From assembly GCA_023664305.1 (NCBI GenBank), contig JAMPFT010000010.1, positions 1 to 64,000 of the forward strand: 64,000 nucleotides of DNA, written 5' to 3'. Every line of letters begins with the position of its first letter. Position 1 is the stretch's first letter. The notes beneath the pieces are model-generated. The model searched no databases. It was not told the DNA's origin and worked only from the letters and a program-made list of their open reading frames with translations. Positions 44,952-54,514 of this stretch are shown piece after piece. The position numbers and the translations under genes are program-made. Source of the stretch: a bacterium (GTDB lineage Bacteria; Bacillota; Clostridia; Lachnospirales; Lachnospiraceae).

Positions 44952-45068
44952 ACGGATCCAATGCGTACAGCCGGCCGGGACCCGGATCGGCGGACAGAAA
45001 TCGGAGAAGTGACAACCCGGGAGAAATGAAAGAGAAGTACCCGCAAAGGCGGGCAAGGAGGCATACGG

Positions 45069-45848
45069 ATGGTAAAGGGCTTATATACCGCCTATACGGG
45101 AATGATCAACGAGCAGCACAGAATGGATACCCTGACCAATAATCTGGCCAATGCGTCCACGGTGGGCTTTAAGAAGGAAGGCGCGACCAGCCAGTCCTTC
45201 GACAGTATCCTTGCCGTAAAAATCAAGGATCAGTCGGTCGGCGTGACAAATGTGCAGAGGATGGGGCTGAACAATCCGGGAGTGAAGATCGGAGAAAACT
45301 ATACGGATTTTACCCAGGGATCTTTTCGGATCACGGACAACACATACGATCTGGCGCTGGCGGGAGAAGGCTTTTTTGCCATTGAGTTTACCAATAAGGC
45401 CGGCGAGACGTCCACCATGTATACCCGGGCAGGCCAGTTTACGCTGAACAGAGACGGTTTTCTGGTGACGGAGGACGGCGATTATGTGCTGGATACGCAA
45501 AGCAGAAGAATCCAGCTGAATACATTGACGGATGCGGTGATCTCGGACGACGGGACGATCACGCAGGACGGAAGAGTCGTGACGCGGATTCAGGTGACGG
45601 ACTTTGAAAATTATGATTATCTGGAAAAATACGGCGAGACTTATTATCGGCCGGTAGAGGGCGCGCGGATGATTCCGGCGGACGCGGAGGTGAAGTCGGG
45701 ATATCTGGAGATGGCGAACGTGCAGGTGGTGTCGGAGATGGTAAATCTGATCGCCATCACCAGGGCTTACGAGAGCAATCAGAAGGTAATCCAGACCTTT
45801 GACGATACGCTGGAGATTGCCACGACGCAGTTGGGACGTGTTCAGTAG
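45069..45848 (+). CDS. flagellar rod/hook-basal body protein, FlgF/FlhO-like
   Basis: A 259-residue protein. The N-terminus carries the rod/hook signature LYTAYTGMINEQHRMDTLTN followed by NLANASTVGFK. The C-terminal helix (SEMVNLIAITRAYESNQKVI) is also typical. The two ends form the coiled coil of the flagellar rod. It is exported by the flagellar type III apparatus without a cleavable signal. AAGGAGG precedes ATG 45069. It pairs with the FlgG-like gene downstream. Confidence 0.9.
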   Translation: MVKGLYTAYTGMINEQHRMDTLTNNLANASTVGFKKEGATSQSFDSILAVKIKDQSVGVTNVQRMGLNNPGVKIGENYTDFTQGSFRITDNTYDLALAGEGFFAIEFTNKAGETSTMYTRAGQFTLNRDGFLVTEDGDYVLDTQSRRIQLNTLTDAVISDDGTITQDGRVVTRIQVTDFENYDYLEKYGETYYRPVEGARMIPADAEVKSGYLEMANVQVVSEMVNLIAITRAYESNQKVIQTFDDTLEIATTQLGRVQ

Positions 45849-45947
45849 TAATCGGTAATTGCGCCAGGGCGGCGCGGCAGTAAAAGGTGACGCGACGAAG
45901 TTTTCTATAAGGTAAAAACGCCCGGAGAACGGGCAGGAGGTATCAGC

Positions 45948-46763
45948 ATGGTTCGAAGCTTATGGACGGCTGCGACGGGTATGATCGCCCAGCAGACAAA
46001 TATTGACACGATCGCCAACAATCTGGCGAACGTGAATACCCACGGTTATAAGACGCAGGTGAATGAATTTAAGACATTACTGTATCAGACCCTGCAGACA
46101 AGGACGACAACGGCGAACGGGGCGGCGAAGCCGACCAGCGCACAGGTGGGACTCGGCACCCGTAATTCGGCGATCTCTTCTATCTTCAGAGAGGGCAATC
46201 TGATTGCATCCGAGAGCGAGACTTCTTTTGCCATCGACGGAAAGGGGTTTTTCGCGGTGAGAGGAGCGGACGGGAATACATACTATACGAGAAACGGTAA
46301 CCTGAAGTTTACGCTTGCCACGAACGGCAATATGCTGGCGACTTCGGACGGACTGCCGGTTTTGGATACCAGCGGCCAGCCTATCATCTTAAACGATACC
46401 TATATTCTGAGCAGGGTTACCGTGACGAAGGACGGGGAGCTGTGCTATCCTGACGCCAGCGGGAATCCTCAGCGTATCGGGCGCACGATAGGGGTGTTCC
46501 AGTTTAACAATCCCAACGGATTGGACAGACTGGAGGACAGCCTTTACGCGCAGACGGCGGCCAGCGGCCAGCCGATCAACGAGGCGACGAACCCTAACGT
46601 GGAGAAGAGCGACATTATCCAGGGATATCTGGAGGGCTCCAATGTTCAGGTGGTGGACGAGATGGTGAATATGATTGTGGCGCAGCGTGCGTATGAGCTG
46701 AACTCGAAGGCGATTACGGCTTCGGACGAGATGCTGCAGCAGGCAAATAACCTGCGCCGTTAA
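45948..46763 (+). CDS. flagellar rod protein, FlgG/FlhP-like
   Basis: A 271-residue paralogue of the preceding gene, with LWTAATGMIAQQTNIDTIAN and NLANVNTHGYK at the N-terminus. The C-terminal end is VDEMVNMIVAQRAYELNSKA. The T/A-rich insert after residue 48 resembles FlgG. AGGAGGTATC precedes ATG 45948. It probably forms the distal rod. Confidence 0.9.
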   Translation: MVRSLWTAATGMIAQQTNIDTIANNLANVNTHGYKTQVNEFKTLLYQTLQTRTTTANGAAKPTSAQVGLGTRNSAISSIFREGNLIASESETSFAIDGKGFFAVRGADGNTYYTRNGNLKFTLATNGNMLATSDGLPVLDTSGQPIILNDTYILSRVTVTKDGELCYPDASGNPQRIGRTIGVFQFNNPNGLDRLEDSLYAQTAASGQPINEATNPNVEKSDIIQGYLEGSNVQVVDEMVNMIVAQRAYELNSKAITASDEMLQQANNLRR

Positions 46764-46781
46764 TAGTGGAGGGAGGATCCT

Positions 46782-47165
46782 ATGGATTTCAGTAATATTA
46801 CTTCAATGTACAGCGATGTTTACGCCAATGCGGCGAATCAGTCCGCGTCCAGGCTGCAGGATAAGCTGAACGGCGCCGACTACTCGAAGGCTGACGACGA
46901 TGAACTGATGGATGCCTGTAAACAGTTTGAAGCCTATTTTGTGGAGCAGATGTATAAATCCATGTTGAAGACCATACCGCAGAATGAGGAAATGTCTGCT
47001 TCCACCAGCAACATGCTTGATTACTATAAGGATGAGATGATCCAGAAGGTTGCGGAGCAGACGACAAATCAGAACGGCGGGCTGGGACTTGCGCAGATGC
47101 TTTATGAGCAGATGCGGCGTAATTACGGCCTGGATGCCGTGAGTGCCGGGGATATCGCAGAATAA
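46782..47165 (+). CDS. rod-binding protein (FlgJ N-terminal domain)
   Basis: A 127-residue protein matching the FlgJ N-terminal rod-binding domain: ELMDACKQFEAYFVEQMYKS and NMLDYYKDEMIQKVAEQT, ending with GLGLAQMLYEQM. The muramidase half of FlgJ is absent, as usual in Firmicutes. It caps the growing rod. GGAGGGAGG precedes ATG 46782. It ends the rod operon; a terminator follows. Confidence 0.88.
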   Translation: MDFSNITSMYSDVYANAANQSASRLQDKLNGADYSKADDDELMDACKQFEAYFVEQMYKSMLKTIPQNEEMSASTSNMLDYYKDEMIQKVAEQTTNQNGGLGLAQMLYEQMRRNYGLDAVSAGDIAE

Positions 47166-47214
47166 ACAACGGGCAGCACGTTTCGCGAACTGCCCTTATG
47201 TTAATAAAAATGAA

Positions 47215-47250
47215 AAGGCTGCTGGCGAAAAGGCAGCCTTCTTTTCGTTT
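47215..47250 (+). terminator. terminator after rod operon
   Basis: AAGGCTGC (47215-47222) pairs with GCAGCCTT (47233-47240), followed by CTTTTCGTTTT. Confidence 0.7.
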
Positions 47251-47328
47251 TACGAAAAATATTCTTTCAAGCCGGTGTGCCGGTCAGCTGGAGAGTCAGA
47301 AAGAACAGAAGTGACAAAGGGAGTCGGG

Positions 47329-49557
47329 ATGGAAAAAGTAAGCGGTTATGTGGAGCACATTATTTTTCAAAACAGCGAAAACGGGTATACGGTGTTTGAA
47401 CTGACGGCGGAGGGAGAGGAGATCACCTGCGTCGGTATGTGCAAGGGACTCGGCCAGGGGGAGAGCTTGGAAGCGGAAGGCGATTACACGGAGCATCCCG
47501 TCTACGGGAAGCAGTTTAAAATTATAAGCTACAGGGCGGTAGTGCCCAAAGACAGCGCGAGCATGGAGCGCTATCTGGGTTCCGGTGCCATAAAGGGCGT
47601 GGGCGCGGCGCTGGCGGCAAGGATCGTCAAACGGTTCGGCGACGACACGTTCCGCATCATTGAGGAAGAGCCGGAGCGGCTTGCGGAGGTAAAGGGCGTC
47701 AGCGAGCGAAAAGCCCAGGAGATCGCCCTGCAGATGGAGGAAAAGAAGGATCTGCGGGACGCTCTGGTATATCTCCAGCAGTATGGGATATCTAATGCCC
47801 TTTCCGTTAAGATATATAATCAGTACGGGATGGAATTATACAGCGTTATGAGGGAAAATCCCTACCGGCTGGCGGAGGATATCGCAGGAGTCGGGTTTAA
47901 GATGGCGGATGAGCTTGCGTCCAGGATCGGGATCCATACGGATTCGGATTATCGGATCAGAAGCGGTGTTTTTTACACACTGTCGCAGTCGGTGGGAGAG
48001 GGGCACTGCTATCTGCCGATGAATACGCTTTTACAGCGGGCGCGTGCTCTTCTGGGAGTAGAGGAAGAGAATATACGTCCCCAGGTGGATAACCTGATGA
48101 TGGAGAAGAAGGTAGTTATCAAGGATGACTGCGTATTTGCCGCACCGTACTATTACGCGGAGCTGAACTGTGCGAGGATGCTGGACGAGCTGAACGTGTC
48201 TGTGGATTCGGAGCGCCAGACGGCCGGGGAGGATGTGATCCGCAGGCGGCTGGAGAAGCTGGCGAAGGATTTGAACATGGAATTGGACGAGCTGCAGATG
48301 CAGGCGGTGAGGGAGAGCATCGAAAACGGACTCTTTATTTTGGCGGGCGGCCCGGGAACCGGAAAGACGACCACGATAAATATGATGATCCGGTTTTTTG
48401 AGGCGGAGGGGCTCGATATTTTTCTGGGAGCGCCTACCGGGCGCGCGGCAAAACGCATGACGGAGGCTACCGGCTATGAGGCGAGGACGGTACACCGTAT
48501 GCTGGAGCTGAACAGCGCCCTCTCCGATGAGGACGCACAGAAGGTACGGTTTGAGAGAAATGAGGAGAATCCGCTGGAGGCGGATGTCATTATCATTGAC
48601 GAGATGTCGATGGTAGATATCAGGTTGTTTCAGGCGCTGCTGAAAGCCGTGATCCCCGGAACGCGCCTGATTCTCGTAGGGGATGTAAACCAGCTGCCCA
48701 GCGTCGGCCCCGGTCAGGTGCTGCGGGATCTGATTGAGAGCAGACGGTTTCCGATGGTGGAATTAAAGAAAATATTTCGCCAGGCGGAAGAAAGCGACAT
48801 TATTGTCAACGCGCACAAAATCAACAGAGGAGAGCAAATTGCGCTGGATAATAAATCCAGAGATTTCTTCATGCTGGAGAGAAATGACGTAAATGTCATA
48901 TACAAACATATGATCCAGCTGATACGGGAGAAGCTTCCGAAATATGTGAAGGCGACGCCCTTTGATATTCAGGTGCTGACGCCCATGAGAAAGGGCAGCC
49001 TGGGATGCGAGACGCTGAACGGGATCCTGCAGCAGTATCTCAACCCGCCCGAACCGCACAAGAGAGAGCATGTAAGCGGGGAGACTGTTTACCGCGTGGG
49101 AGATAAGGTCATGCAGGTAAAAAACAATTATCAGCTGGAATGGGAGATTGTCAGCCGCTACGGGATTCCCGTGGACCGGGGGACCGGGGTCTTTAACGGT
49201 GATATGGGCAAGATTGTGGAGATCAATGAAAGCGCTTCCAGTCTTGTGGTGGAATACGACGAGCAGCGCAGAGTAACTTATCCGTTTTCGCTGCTGGAGG
49301 AATTGGAGCTGTCGTATGCAATTACAATCCACAAATCGCAGGGGAGCGAGTATCCGGCGGTGCTTCTGCCGCTGCTGGGCGGCCCGAGGATGCTGTTGAA
49401 CAGGAATCTGCTGTATACGGCGATCACGAGGGCCAAAAGCTGCGTCACCGTTTTGGGAAGCAGCGAGACGGTGCGGACCATGATTGACAATATTAGTGAA
49501 AACAGGCGCTGTACCGCGCTTGCACAGAGGATTCGGGAAATCGGAGGAACGGATTGA
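47329..49557 (+). CDS. recD2: RecD2-type SF1B helicase
   Basis: A 742-residue 5'-3' DNA helicase. It has the RecD2-specific N-terminal OB/HhH region (GYVEHIIFQNSENGYTVFEL; a helix-hairpin-helix at GSGAIKGVGAALAARIVKRF). Walker A is GGPGTGKTTT, motif II IIIDEMSMVD, motif III LVGDVNQLPSVGPG, and motif V/VI SYAITIHKSQGSEYP. ATG 47329 fits the family start and follows AAAGGGAG. RecBC genes are not present nearby; RecD2 acts alone in Firmicutes DNA repair and replication-fork maintenance. Confidence 0.93.
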   Translation: MEKVSGYVEHIIFQNSENGYTVFELTAEGEEITCVGMCKGLGQGESLEAEGDYTEHPVYGKQFKIISYRAVVPKDSASMERYLGSGAIKGVGAALAARIVKRFGDDTFRIIEEEPERLAEVKGVSERKAQEIALQMEEKKDLRDALVYLQQYGISNALSVKIYNQYGMELYSVMRENPYRLAEDIAGVGFKMADELASRIGIHTDSDYRIRSGVFYTLSQSVGEGHCYLPMNTLLQRARALLGVEEENIRPQVDNLMMEKKVVIKDDCVFAAPYYYAELNCARMLDELNVSVDSERQTAGEDVIRRRLEKLAKDLNMELDELQMQAVRESIENGLFILAGGPGTGKTTTINMMIRFFEAEGLDIFLGAPTGRAAKRMTEATGYEARTVHRMLELNSALSDEDAQKVRFERNEENPLEADVIIIDEMSMVDIRLFQALLKAVIPGTRLILVGDVNQLPSVGPGQVLRDLIESRRFPMVELKKIFRQAEESDIIVNAHKINRGEQIALDNKSRDFFMLERNDVNVIYKHMIQLIREKLPKYVKATPFDIQVLTPMRKGSLGCETLNGILQQYLNPPEPHKREHVSGETVYRVGDKVMQVKNNYQLEWEIVSRYGIPVDRGTGVFNGDMGKIVEINESASSLVVEYDEQRRVTYPFSLLEELELSYAITIHKSQGSEYPAVLLPLLGGPRMLLNRNLLYTAITRAKSCVTVLGSSETVRTMIDNISENRRCTALAQRIREIGGTD

Positions 49558-50273
49558 GCAAAATAAAAAAGATAGGGGAGGGTCTGCTGCAGATCGTATA
49601 CCCCAGACGGTGCCCCGTCTGTGACGGGATCACGGGCCGCAGGGGAGAAAAAATATGTCCGGAGTGTACCCGGAAGCTGACGCTTCTGACGTCGCCCTGG
49701 TGTATGCGGTGTGGCAGAAAGCTGCAGGAGGAAGAGGAATACTGTCCGGAGTGCAGGGGAAGAAAACGTTCTTTTGAGCGCGGCAGGTCGCTTTACGAGT
49801 ACGAGGGGGCGGCGGAGGCCATCTATCGGTTTAAATACGCAGGCCGCAGGGAATACGCCGACTTTTTCGGGGAACAGATCTGCGCGCATTTGGGCGAATT
49901 TATCCGGAATACGAAACCGGACGCTCTGGCGCCGATCCCGCTGCACAAAAGCAGAATGCGCGCCCGGGGCTACAATCAGGCGGCGCTGCTTGCCAGGGCG
50001 GTGGGAAGGCAGATGAACATTCCTGTTTACCCCAAAATGCTGGTACGGGTGAAAAAAACGGCGCCTCAGAAAAAATTAAATCCGGAAGAACGTCAAAATA
50101 ATTTGAAAAAGGCTTTTATTATGGGACGAAATGATGTAAAATTAAAGACGATTATAGTTATCGATGACATCTATACCACCGGCGCTACAATAGAGGAAGC
50201 GGCAAAGGTGTTAAAGGAGGCCGGAGCCGACAGAATTTATTTCATCACTTTGGCCTGTGGGGCGGGGGTATAG
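49554..50273 (+). CDS. comF: ComF family phosphoribosyltransferase-like protein
   Basis: A 239-residue protein. An N-terminal zinc ribbon has CPVCDG, CPEC, CMRCG and CPEC pairs (residues about 18-65). The PRTase domain has the PRPP loop IVIDDIYTTGATIEEAA and the ARGYNQAALLAR motif. TTG 49554 overlaps the recD2 stop, with GGAGG six bases upstream. ComF functions in DNA uptake and processing in competent bacteria. The order comF-yvyF matches Bacillus. Confidence 0.9.
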   Translation: MSKIKKIGEGLLQIVYPRRCPVCDGITGRRGEKICPECTRKLTLLTSPWCMRCGRKLQEEEEYCPECRGRKRSFERGRSLYEYEGAAEAIYRFKYAGRREYADFFGEQICAHLGEFIRNTKPDALAPIPLHKSRMRARGYNQAALLARAVGRQMNIPVYPKMLVRVKKTAPQKKLNPEERQNNLKKAFIMGRNDVKLKTIIVIDDIYTTGATIEEAAKVLKEAGADRIYFITLACGAGV

Positions 50274-50303
50274 TGAATTAGCCGCAAAAAAACGGAGGAT
50301 ACT

Positions 50304-50711
50304 ATGAATATCAGAAATTGTAAAATGTGTGGCAGGATTTTTAACTATGTTTCCGGTCCGGCGGTCTGTCCGAGCTGCAAGGACAGTCTGGAGGTCAAGT
50401 TCCAGGAGGTCAAGGATTATATCCGGGAACACAAGGGCGTGGGAATCAACGAGGTGGCGGAGGCCTGTGATGTGGAAGCGGCTCAGATCCGCCAGTGGCT
50501 GCGGGAGGACAGACTGGAGGTTACGGAGGATTCCGCCCTCTACTTGAGCTGCGAGTCCTGCGGCGCGCCGATCCGCAGCGGACGGTTTTGCGAAAAATGC
50601 AAGAACAACATGGCAAAGAATTTGAACAGCGCGATAAGCGCCGGGAAACCTGCGCCGAAGCCGGAACGTCCCAAGGAGGAAGGCGGCGCGAAGATGAGGT
50701 TCCTGCAGTAG
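50304..50711 (+). CDS. yvyF: YvyF-family flagellar operon protein
   Basis: A 135-residue protein with an N-terminal zinc finger (CKMCGRIFNY to CPSCKD), a MerR-like helical middle (GVGINEVAEACDVEAAQIRQ) and a second zinc pair (CESCGAPI, CEKC). This is the TIGR03826/YvyF flagellar operon protein, usually next to flgM and flgN. Here flgM does not follow directly; two unknown membrane proteins do. The function is unknown, probably regulatory. Confidence 0.85.
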   Translation: MNIRNCKMCGRIFNYVSGPAVCPSCKDSLEVKFQEVKDYIREHKGVGINEVAEACDVEAAQIRQWLREDRLEVTEDSALYLSCESCGAPIRSGRFCEKCKNNMAKNLNSAISAGKPAPKPERPKEEGGAKMRFLQ

Positions 50712-50721
50712 GAGGATTTGT

Positions 50722-51144
50722 ATGCTGAATGAAGAGCGCGTGATCATGATGACGCATATGGCGTCCTATGAGAACGGCGAAGGAAAAAAGAATGTAAAGA
50801 TCGGCAGTTACTTCAGGAGCGATTACATTGCGGTGCAGATACTGAAATCCCTGATCTGCGGCACAATCGCTTTTGCCGTGGTGTTTGCGCTGTACGTTTT
50901 TTACGATTTTGAAGTATTTATGCAGAATCTGTACAAAGCGGATCTGATTGAGCTTGCCAAAAAGATACTGATGTATTATGCGGTGACGGTGGCAGGCTAC
51001 GGCATTGTGACTTATATCGTCTGCACATACCGTTATGCGGAGGCTAAGCACAGCCTGAAAAGATATTATCATAGTTTGAAAAAGCTGAATTCTCTTTACG
51101 GCGGCGAGAGCGCCCCGAAGAAGACAGCCGGAGGCCGTAGATGA
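50722..51144 (+). CDS. two-TM membrane protein, unknown
   Basis: A 140-residue protein with two membrane helices (about 46-64, LICGTIAFAVVFALYVFYDF; about 90-110, YAVTVAGYGIVTYIVCTYRY) and a basic tail with HSLKRYYHSLKKLNSLYG. I recognise no named family. AGGAGG precedes ATG 50722. It overlaps the next membrane gene by four bases and shares the run of genes leading to cdaA, so a role with the diadenylate cyclase or envelope is possible. Confidence 0.6.
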   Translation: MLNEERVIMMTHMASYENGEGKKNVKIGSYFRSDYIAVQILKSLICGTIAFAVVFALYVFYDFEVFMQNLYKADLIELAKKILMYYAVTVAGYGIVTYIVCTYRYAEAKHSLKRYYHSLKKLNSLYGGESAPKKTAGGRR

Positions 51145-52241
51145 CAGGATTACTGGAAATGAGAGAAAAATTAAAGGCGTTGTACAGCAGATATGAGGTG
51201 TTTCTTCTGCCCATTGTCAAATTTCTGCTGGCATTTATCGTGTTGAATACGCTGAACGGAAAGATGGGATATATGACGAGGCTGGATAACATAGCCATCG
51301 TGCTGATCGCGGCGCTGATGTGCTCGTTCCTCCCTACAGGATTTATCGTCCTGTTTGCGGCGGGATTCAGTCTGATGCATATGTATGCGCTTTCCATGGA
51401 AGTGGCGCTGGTGGGAGTATGCGTGTATCTGATTATGTTTCTGCTGTTTTTCAGATTCAGCCCTAAGGATACGGTGCTGGTGATTCTGACGCCGCTTTTG
51501 TGTACAATGAAAATCCCCTATATCATCCCGCTGGCGGCGGGGCTGTTGTGCGCGCCCACGGCGATTGTATCCGTGGGGTGCGGTCTGGCGGTATATTATC
51601 TGCTTCGGACGGTAATCAACGCAGCGCCCGCAATTTCAACCATGGACGAGACGGCAGGAAAGCTGCGTCTGATTATCGACGGGATTGCGGGAAACCGGGA
51701 AATGATGGTGATGATCGCCGCTTTTGCAGTGACGATTTTAACCGTATATCTGATCAGAAGGCTGTCTGTGGATTACGCGTGGACGATAGCAATGATAGCC
51801 GGCGCGATGGTTAATGTGGTAATCCTGCTGATCGGGGATCTGCTGTACGAGATCAATATTTCGATTCTGGGAGCGCTTTTGGGATCCGTTCTGGCGCTGG
51901 GAGCCGCAAAGGTAATTGAGTTTTTCCGGTTCTGCGTGGATTACAGGCGCACGGAAAAGGTACAGTTTGAGGATGACGAATATTATTATTACGTCAAGGC
52001 GGTCCCGAAGATGAGCGTGACGGCTCCTACCAAGACGGTGAAGAGGATTAATGCGCAGCGCCCCGGGGGAGGCGGCCGCAGCGTCGCGACGGAGAGAGCC
52101 GCGGGACGCAGACAGGGAGCGCACGACGCCGCGCGGAGAGCCGGAAGCGGCCGAAATAACGGCAGGAGCATAACAGTCGGAAACACGGACGTAGATGCGG
52201 AAATCGAAGATCAGACCGACGATTATGACGAGATTTATTAA
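51141..52241 (+). CDS. ten-TM membrane protein upstream of cdaA, unknown
   Basis: A 366-residue protein. About 9-10 TMs occupy the first 280 residues, followed by a cytoplasmic tail rich in R, G and D (residues 281-366, with DDEYYYYVKAVPKM). The tail has low-complexity stretches (PGGGGRSVATERAAGRRQG) typical of disordered regions. ATG 51141 overlaps the preceding stop. It does not match a transporter family known to me. Position, 28 bases before cdaA, suggests a partner in c-di-AMP signalling or envelope assembly. Confidence 0.6.
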   Translation: MTGLLEMREKLKALYSRYEVFLLPIVKFLLAFIVLNTLNGKMGYMTRLDNIAIVLIAALMCSFLPTGFIVLFAAGFSLMHMYALSMEVALVGVCVYLIMFLLFFRFSPKDTVLVILTPLLCTMKIPYIIPLAAGLLCAPTAIVSVGCGLAVYYLLRTVINAAPAISTMDETAGKLRLIIDGIAGNREMMVMIAAFAVTILTVYLIRRLSVDYAWTIAMIAGAMVNVVILLIGDLLYEINISILGALLGSVLALGAAKVIEFFRFCVDYRRTEKVQFEDDEYYYYVKAVPKMSVTAPTKTVKRINAQRPGGGGRSVATERAAGRRQGAHDAARRAGSGRNNGRSITVGNTDVDAEIEDQTDDYDEIY

Positions 52242-52269
52242 GAAAAGGCAAAATAGGATGTAGGGCGAG

Positions 52270-53166
52270 ATGCAGTGGGTTGAGCAAGTAGTAGGCTATG
52301 TAAAAAACATCGGCACATACCGTGGTACAATCGATGCATATGATATTTTGGAGATCCTGATTATTGCCATTCTGGTGTATTACATTCTGGTCTGGATGAA
52401 GACCACCAGAGCATGGCAGCTGTTGAAGGGTCTGATTGTCATAAGCGTATTTCTGATACTGGCATACTGCATGGAGATGACTACCATCATGTGGCTGGCC
52501 AGAAATCTCCTGTCCTTTGCGGTGACGGCGATTATCGTCGTGATGCAGCCGGAGCTCCGCCACGCCTTGGAAGAGCTGGGGAAAAAGAATTTTCTGCCGA
52601 TCGGCGTTTTCACGGATTCTTCCCGAAAAGAGCAGAATGTTTTCTCCGAGAAGACAATCAACGAGATCGTCAAGGCCTGCGTCGAGATGGGCAAGGTAAA
52701 GACGGGAGCGCTGATCGTTATTGAACAGAAGGAGTCCCTGAAGGATTATGAGCGCACCGGCATCGCGGTTGACGGTATCGTCACAAGCCAGCTGCTCATC
52801 AATATATTCGAACATAATACGCCGCTGCACGACGGGGCTGTAATCATCCGTGGCAACCGCATCACGTCGGCCACCTGCTATCTGCCTCTGTCCGACAATC
52901 TGGGCCTGAGCAAGGAGCTGGGAACCAGGCACCGCGCAGGCGTGGGCATTTCCGAGGCTACGGATTCGCTGACCGTCATTGTGTCGGAAGAGACAGGAAA
53001 GCTGAGCGTTGCATATGAAGGGAAGCTGGAGCGTGGGCTCGGCGCAGACGAGCTGAGAACCAGAATGTATCAGATCCTGAATAAACAGGGCGGCGAAAGG
53101 CCGAAGGCTAAGGTGATCTGGAAGGGAAGGAGAAAAGCGAAGCATGAAAAAAAAGATATTACATAA
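52270..53166 (+). CDS. cdaA: diadenylate cyclase CdaA
   Basis: A 298-residue enzyme that joins two ATP into c-di-AMP. Three N-terminal TMs (about 25-88) lead to the DAC domain with the catalytic DGA motif at 188-190 (TPLHDGAVI) and RHR at 220-222 (GTRHRAG). It is membrane-bound, catalytic part in the cytosol. It overlaps cdaR by 23 bases. The cdaA-cdaR-glmM order is conserved across Firmicutes; GlmM and CdaR modulate CdaA activity. Confidence 0.95.
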   Translation: MQWVEQVVGYVKNIGTYRGTIDAYDILEILIIAILVYYILVWMKTTRAWQLLKGLIVISVFLILAYCMEMTTIMWLARNLLSFAVTAIIVVMQPELRHALEELGKKNFLPIGVFTDSSRKEQNVFSEKTINEIVKACVEMGKVKTGALIVIEQKESLKDYERTGIAVDGIVTSQLLINIFEHNTPLHDGAVIIRGNRITSATCYLPLSDNLGLSKELGTRHRAGVGISEATDSLTVIVSEETGKLSVAYEGKLERGLGADELRTRMYQILNKQGGERPKAKVIWKGRRKAKHEKKDIT

Positions 53167-54418
53167 CTGGGCGCTGAAGCTGGCTTCTCTTCTTCTGGCT
53201 TTTGTGCTCTGGTTTCTTGTGGTCAGAATAGACGATCCGCCGGAGACGGTAAACTTTTCCAACGTGCCCGTGAATCTTCTGAATACGGATCTGCTGGATA
53301 AGGAAAATAAGGTTTTTGAAGTGCTGGGCAATACGGATACCGTCAGAGTAACGGTCAGAGCGCCCGGAAGCATCGTGAGAGAGCTGCGCGCCTCGGATAT
53401 TGTGGCAGAGGCCGATGTGAGCAAGCTGACAGACATTAATACGATTGAAATATCATATGTTGTTCAGAATGCAAATGTGGAATCTATAAAAGGAGATCAT
53501 GATTTTGTACGCCTCAGCGTAGAGGATAGGCTGACCGAACTGTTCCGGGTCCAGTGTAAGACGAAGGGAGAGGTGGCCGAGGGTTATCTCGTGGCAAGCG
53601 TTACCCCGGACCAGAACCGGATAGAGGTCAGCGGGCCGAGATCTTCGGTGGAGAGAATCAGCTATGTCGGGGTGGAGGTCGATGTCACCGGAGCGTTCGC
53701 CAATGTCTCCATGAATGTGGAGACGCAGTTTTATGACGCGGAGGACAATCTGCTGGATTTGCCCAATGTGACGGCAAACGTGCATTACATCCATACGGCG
53801 GTAGAGGTGCTGGCTACGAAAGAGGTTCCCCTTGAGCTGAATGTGATGGGAGTTCCTGCGGAGGGCTATCTGGCTACGGGAAAGGTAGAGTGTGACATTT
53901 CCAGCGTCAGGGTAGCGGGATCGGTTACGGCGCTGGCCGGATTGGCAAAGATTACAATTCCGGAGGAAGTGCTCAATATAACCGGTGAGAGCGGTAATAT
54001 GGTTACCGTTATCAACCTGAAGGACTATCTGCCGAACGGTGTGCGCCTGGAGGACAGCGCGTCCAACGGCAGGGCAACGGTCACGGTCTATATTGAACCT
54101 CTGGTCGAGAGAACCTATACGCTCCGCGCGTCCGATTTTGAGATACTCAACGTACCGGCGGGGTATGAGGTTGAAATCATGGAGACAGAAGAGCCTTACG
54201 AGTTGACCGTCGAGGGGCTGCGAGATGCGGTATCCGCGGTTTCTGCGGAGATGACGCGGGGAACGGTGAATATCGGAGAATGGATGGCGGAAGAGGAAAT
54301 CAGTGATCCCGGGGATCATACCTATCAGATTCCTGCGGTATTTTCCCTGCCGGCCAACGTGGAAAGAACAAATGAGGTCATTCTGACGGTACATTTTTAT
54401 AAGACGGGGGAAGCCTGA
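53144..54418 (+). CDS. cdaR: CdaA regulator CdaR (YbbR repeats)
   Basis: A 424-residue protein. One N-terminal TM (LASLLLAFVLWFLVVRID) anchors four extracytoplasmic YbbR domains (about 35-110, 120-200, 205-295, 300-380), each with the GYLVASVTPDQNRIEVSGP-like pattern. CdaR binds CdaA and tunes c-di-AMP synthesis. The length is typical for four repeats. It starts inside cdaA. Confidence 0.9.
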   Translation: MKKKILHNWALKLASLLLAFVLWFLVVRIDDPPETVNFSNVPVNLLNTDLLDKENKVFEVLGNTDTVRVTVRAPGSIVRELRASDIVAEADVSKLTDINTIEISYVVQNANVESIKGDHDFVRLSVEDRLTELFRVQCKTKGEVAEGYLVASVTPDQNRIEVSGPRSSVERISYVGVEVDVTGAFANVSMNVETQFYDAEDNLLDLPNVTANVHYIHTAVEVLATKEVPLELNVMGVPAEGYLATGKVECDISSVRVAGSVTALAGLAKITIPEEVLNITGESGNMVTVINLKDYLPNGVRLEDSASNGRATVTVYIEPLVERTYTLRASDFEILNVPAGYEVEIMETEEPYELTVEGLRDAVSAVSAEMTRGTVNIGEWMAEEEISDPGDHTYQIPAVFSLPANVERTNEVILTVHFYKTGEA

Positions 54419-54514
54419 GGGAAATCCTTTCAGCGGGAAGGGAATCCGGCTTCGCACAGATAGTTATGTATGCAGCCTGTTTTATGCGGCGGGAACGGAG
54501 GAGCAAGACAGAAA

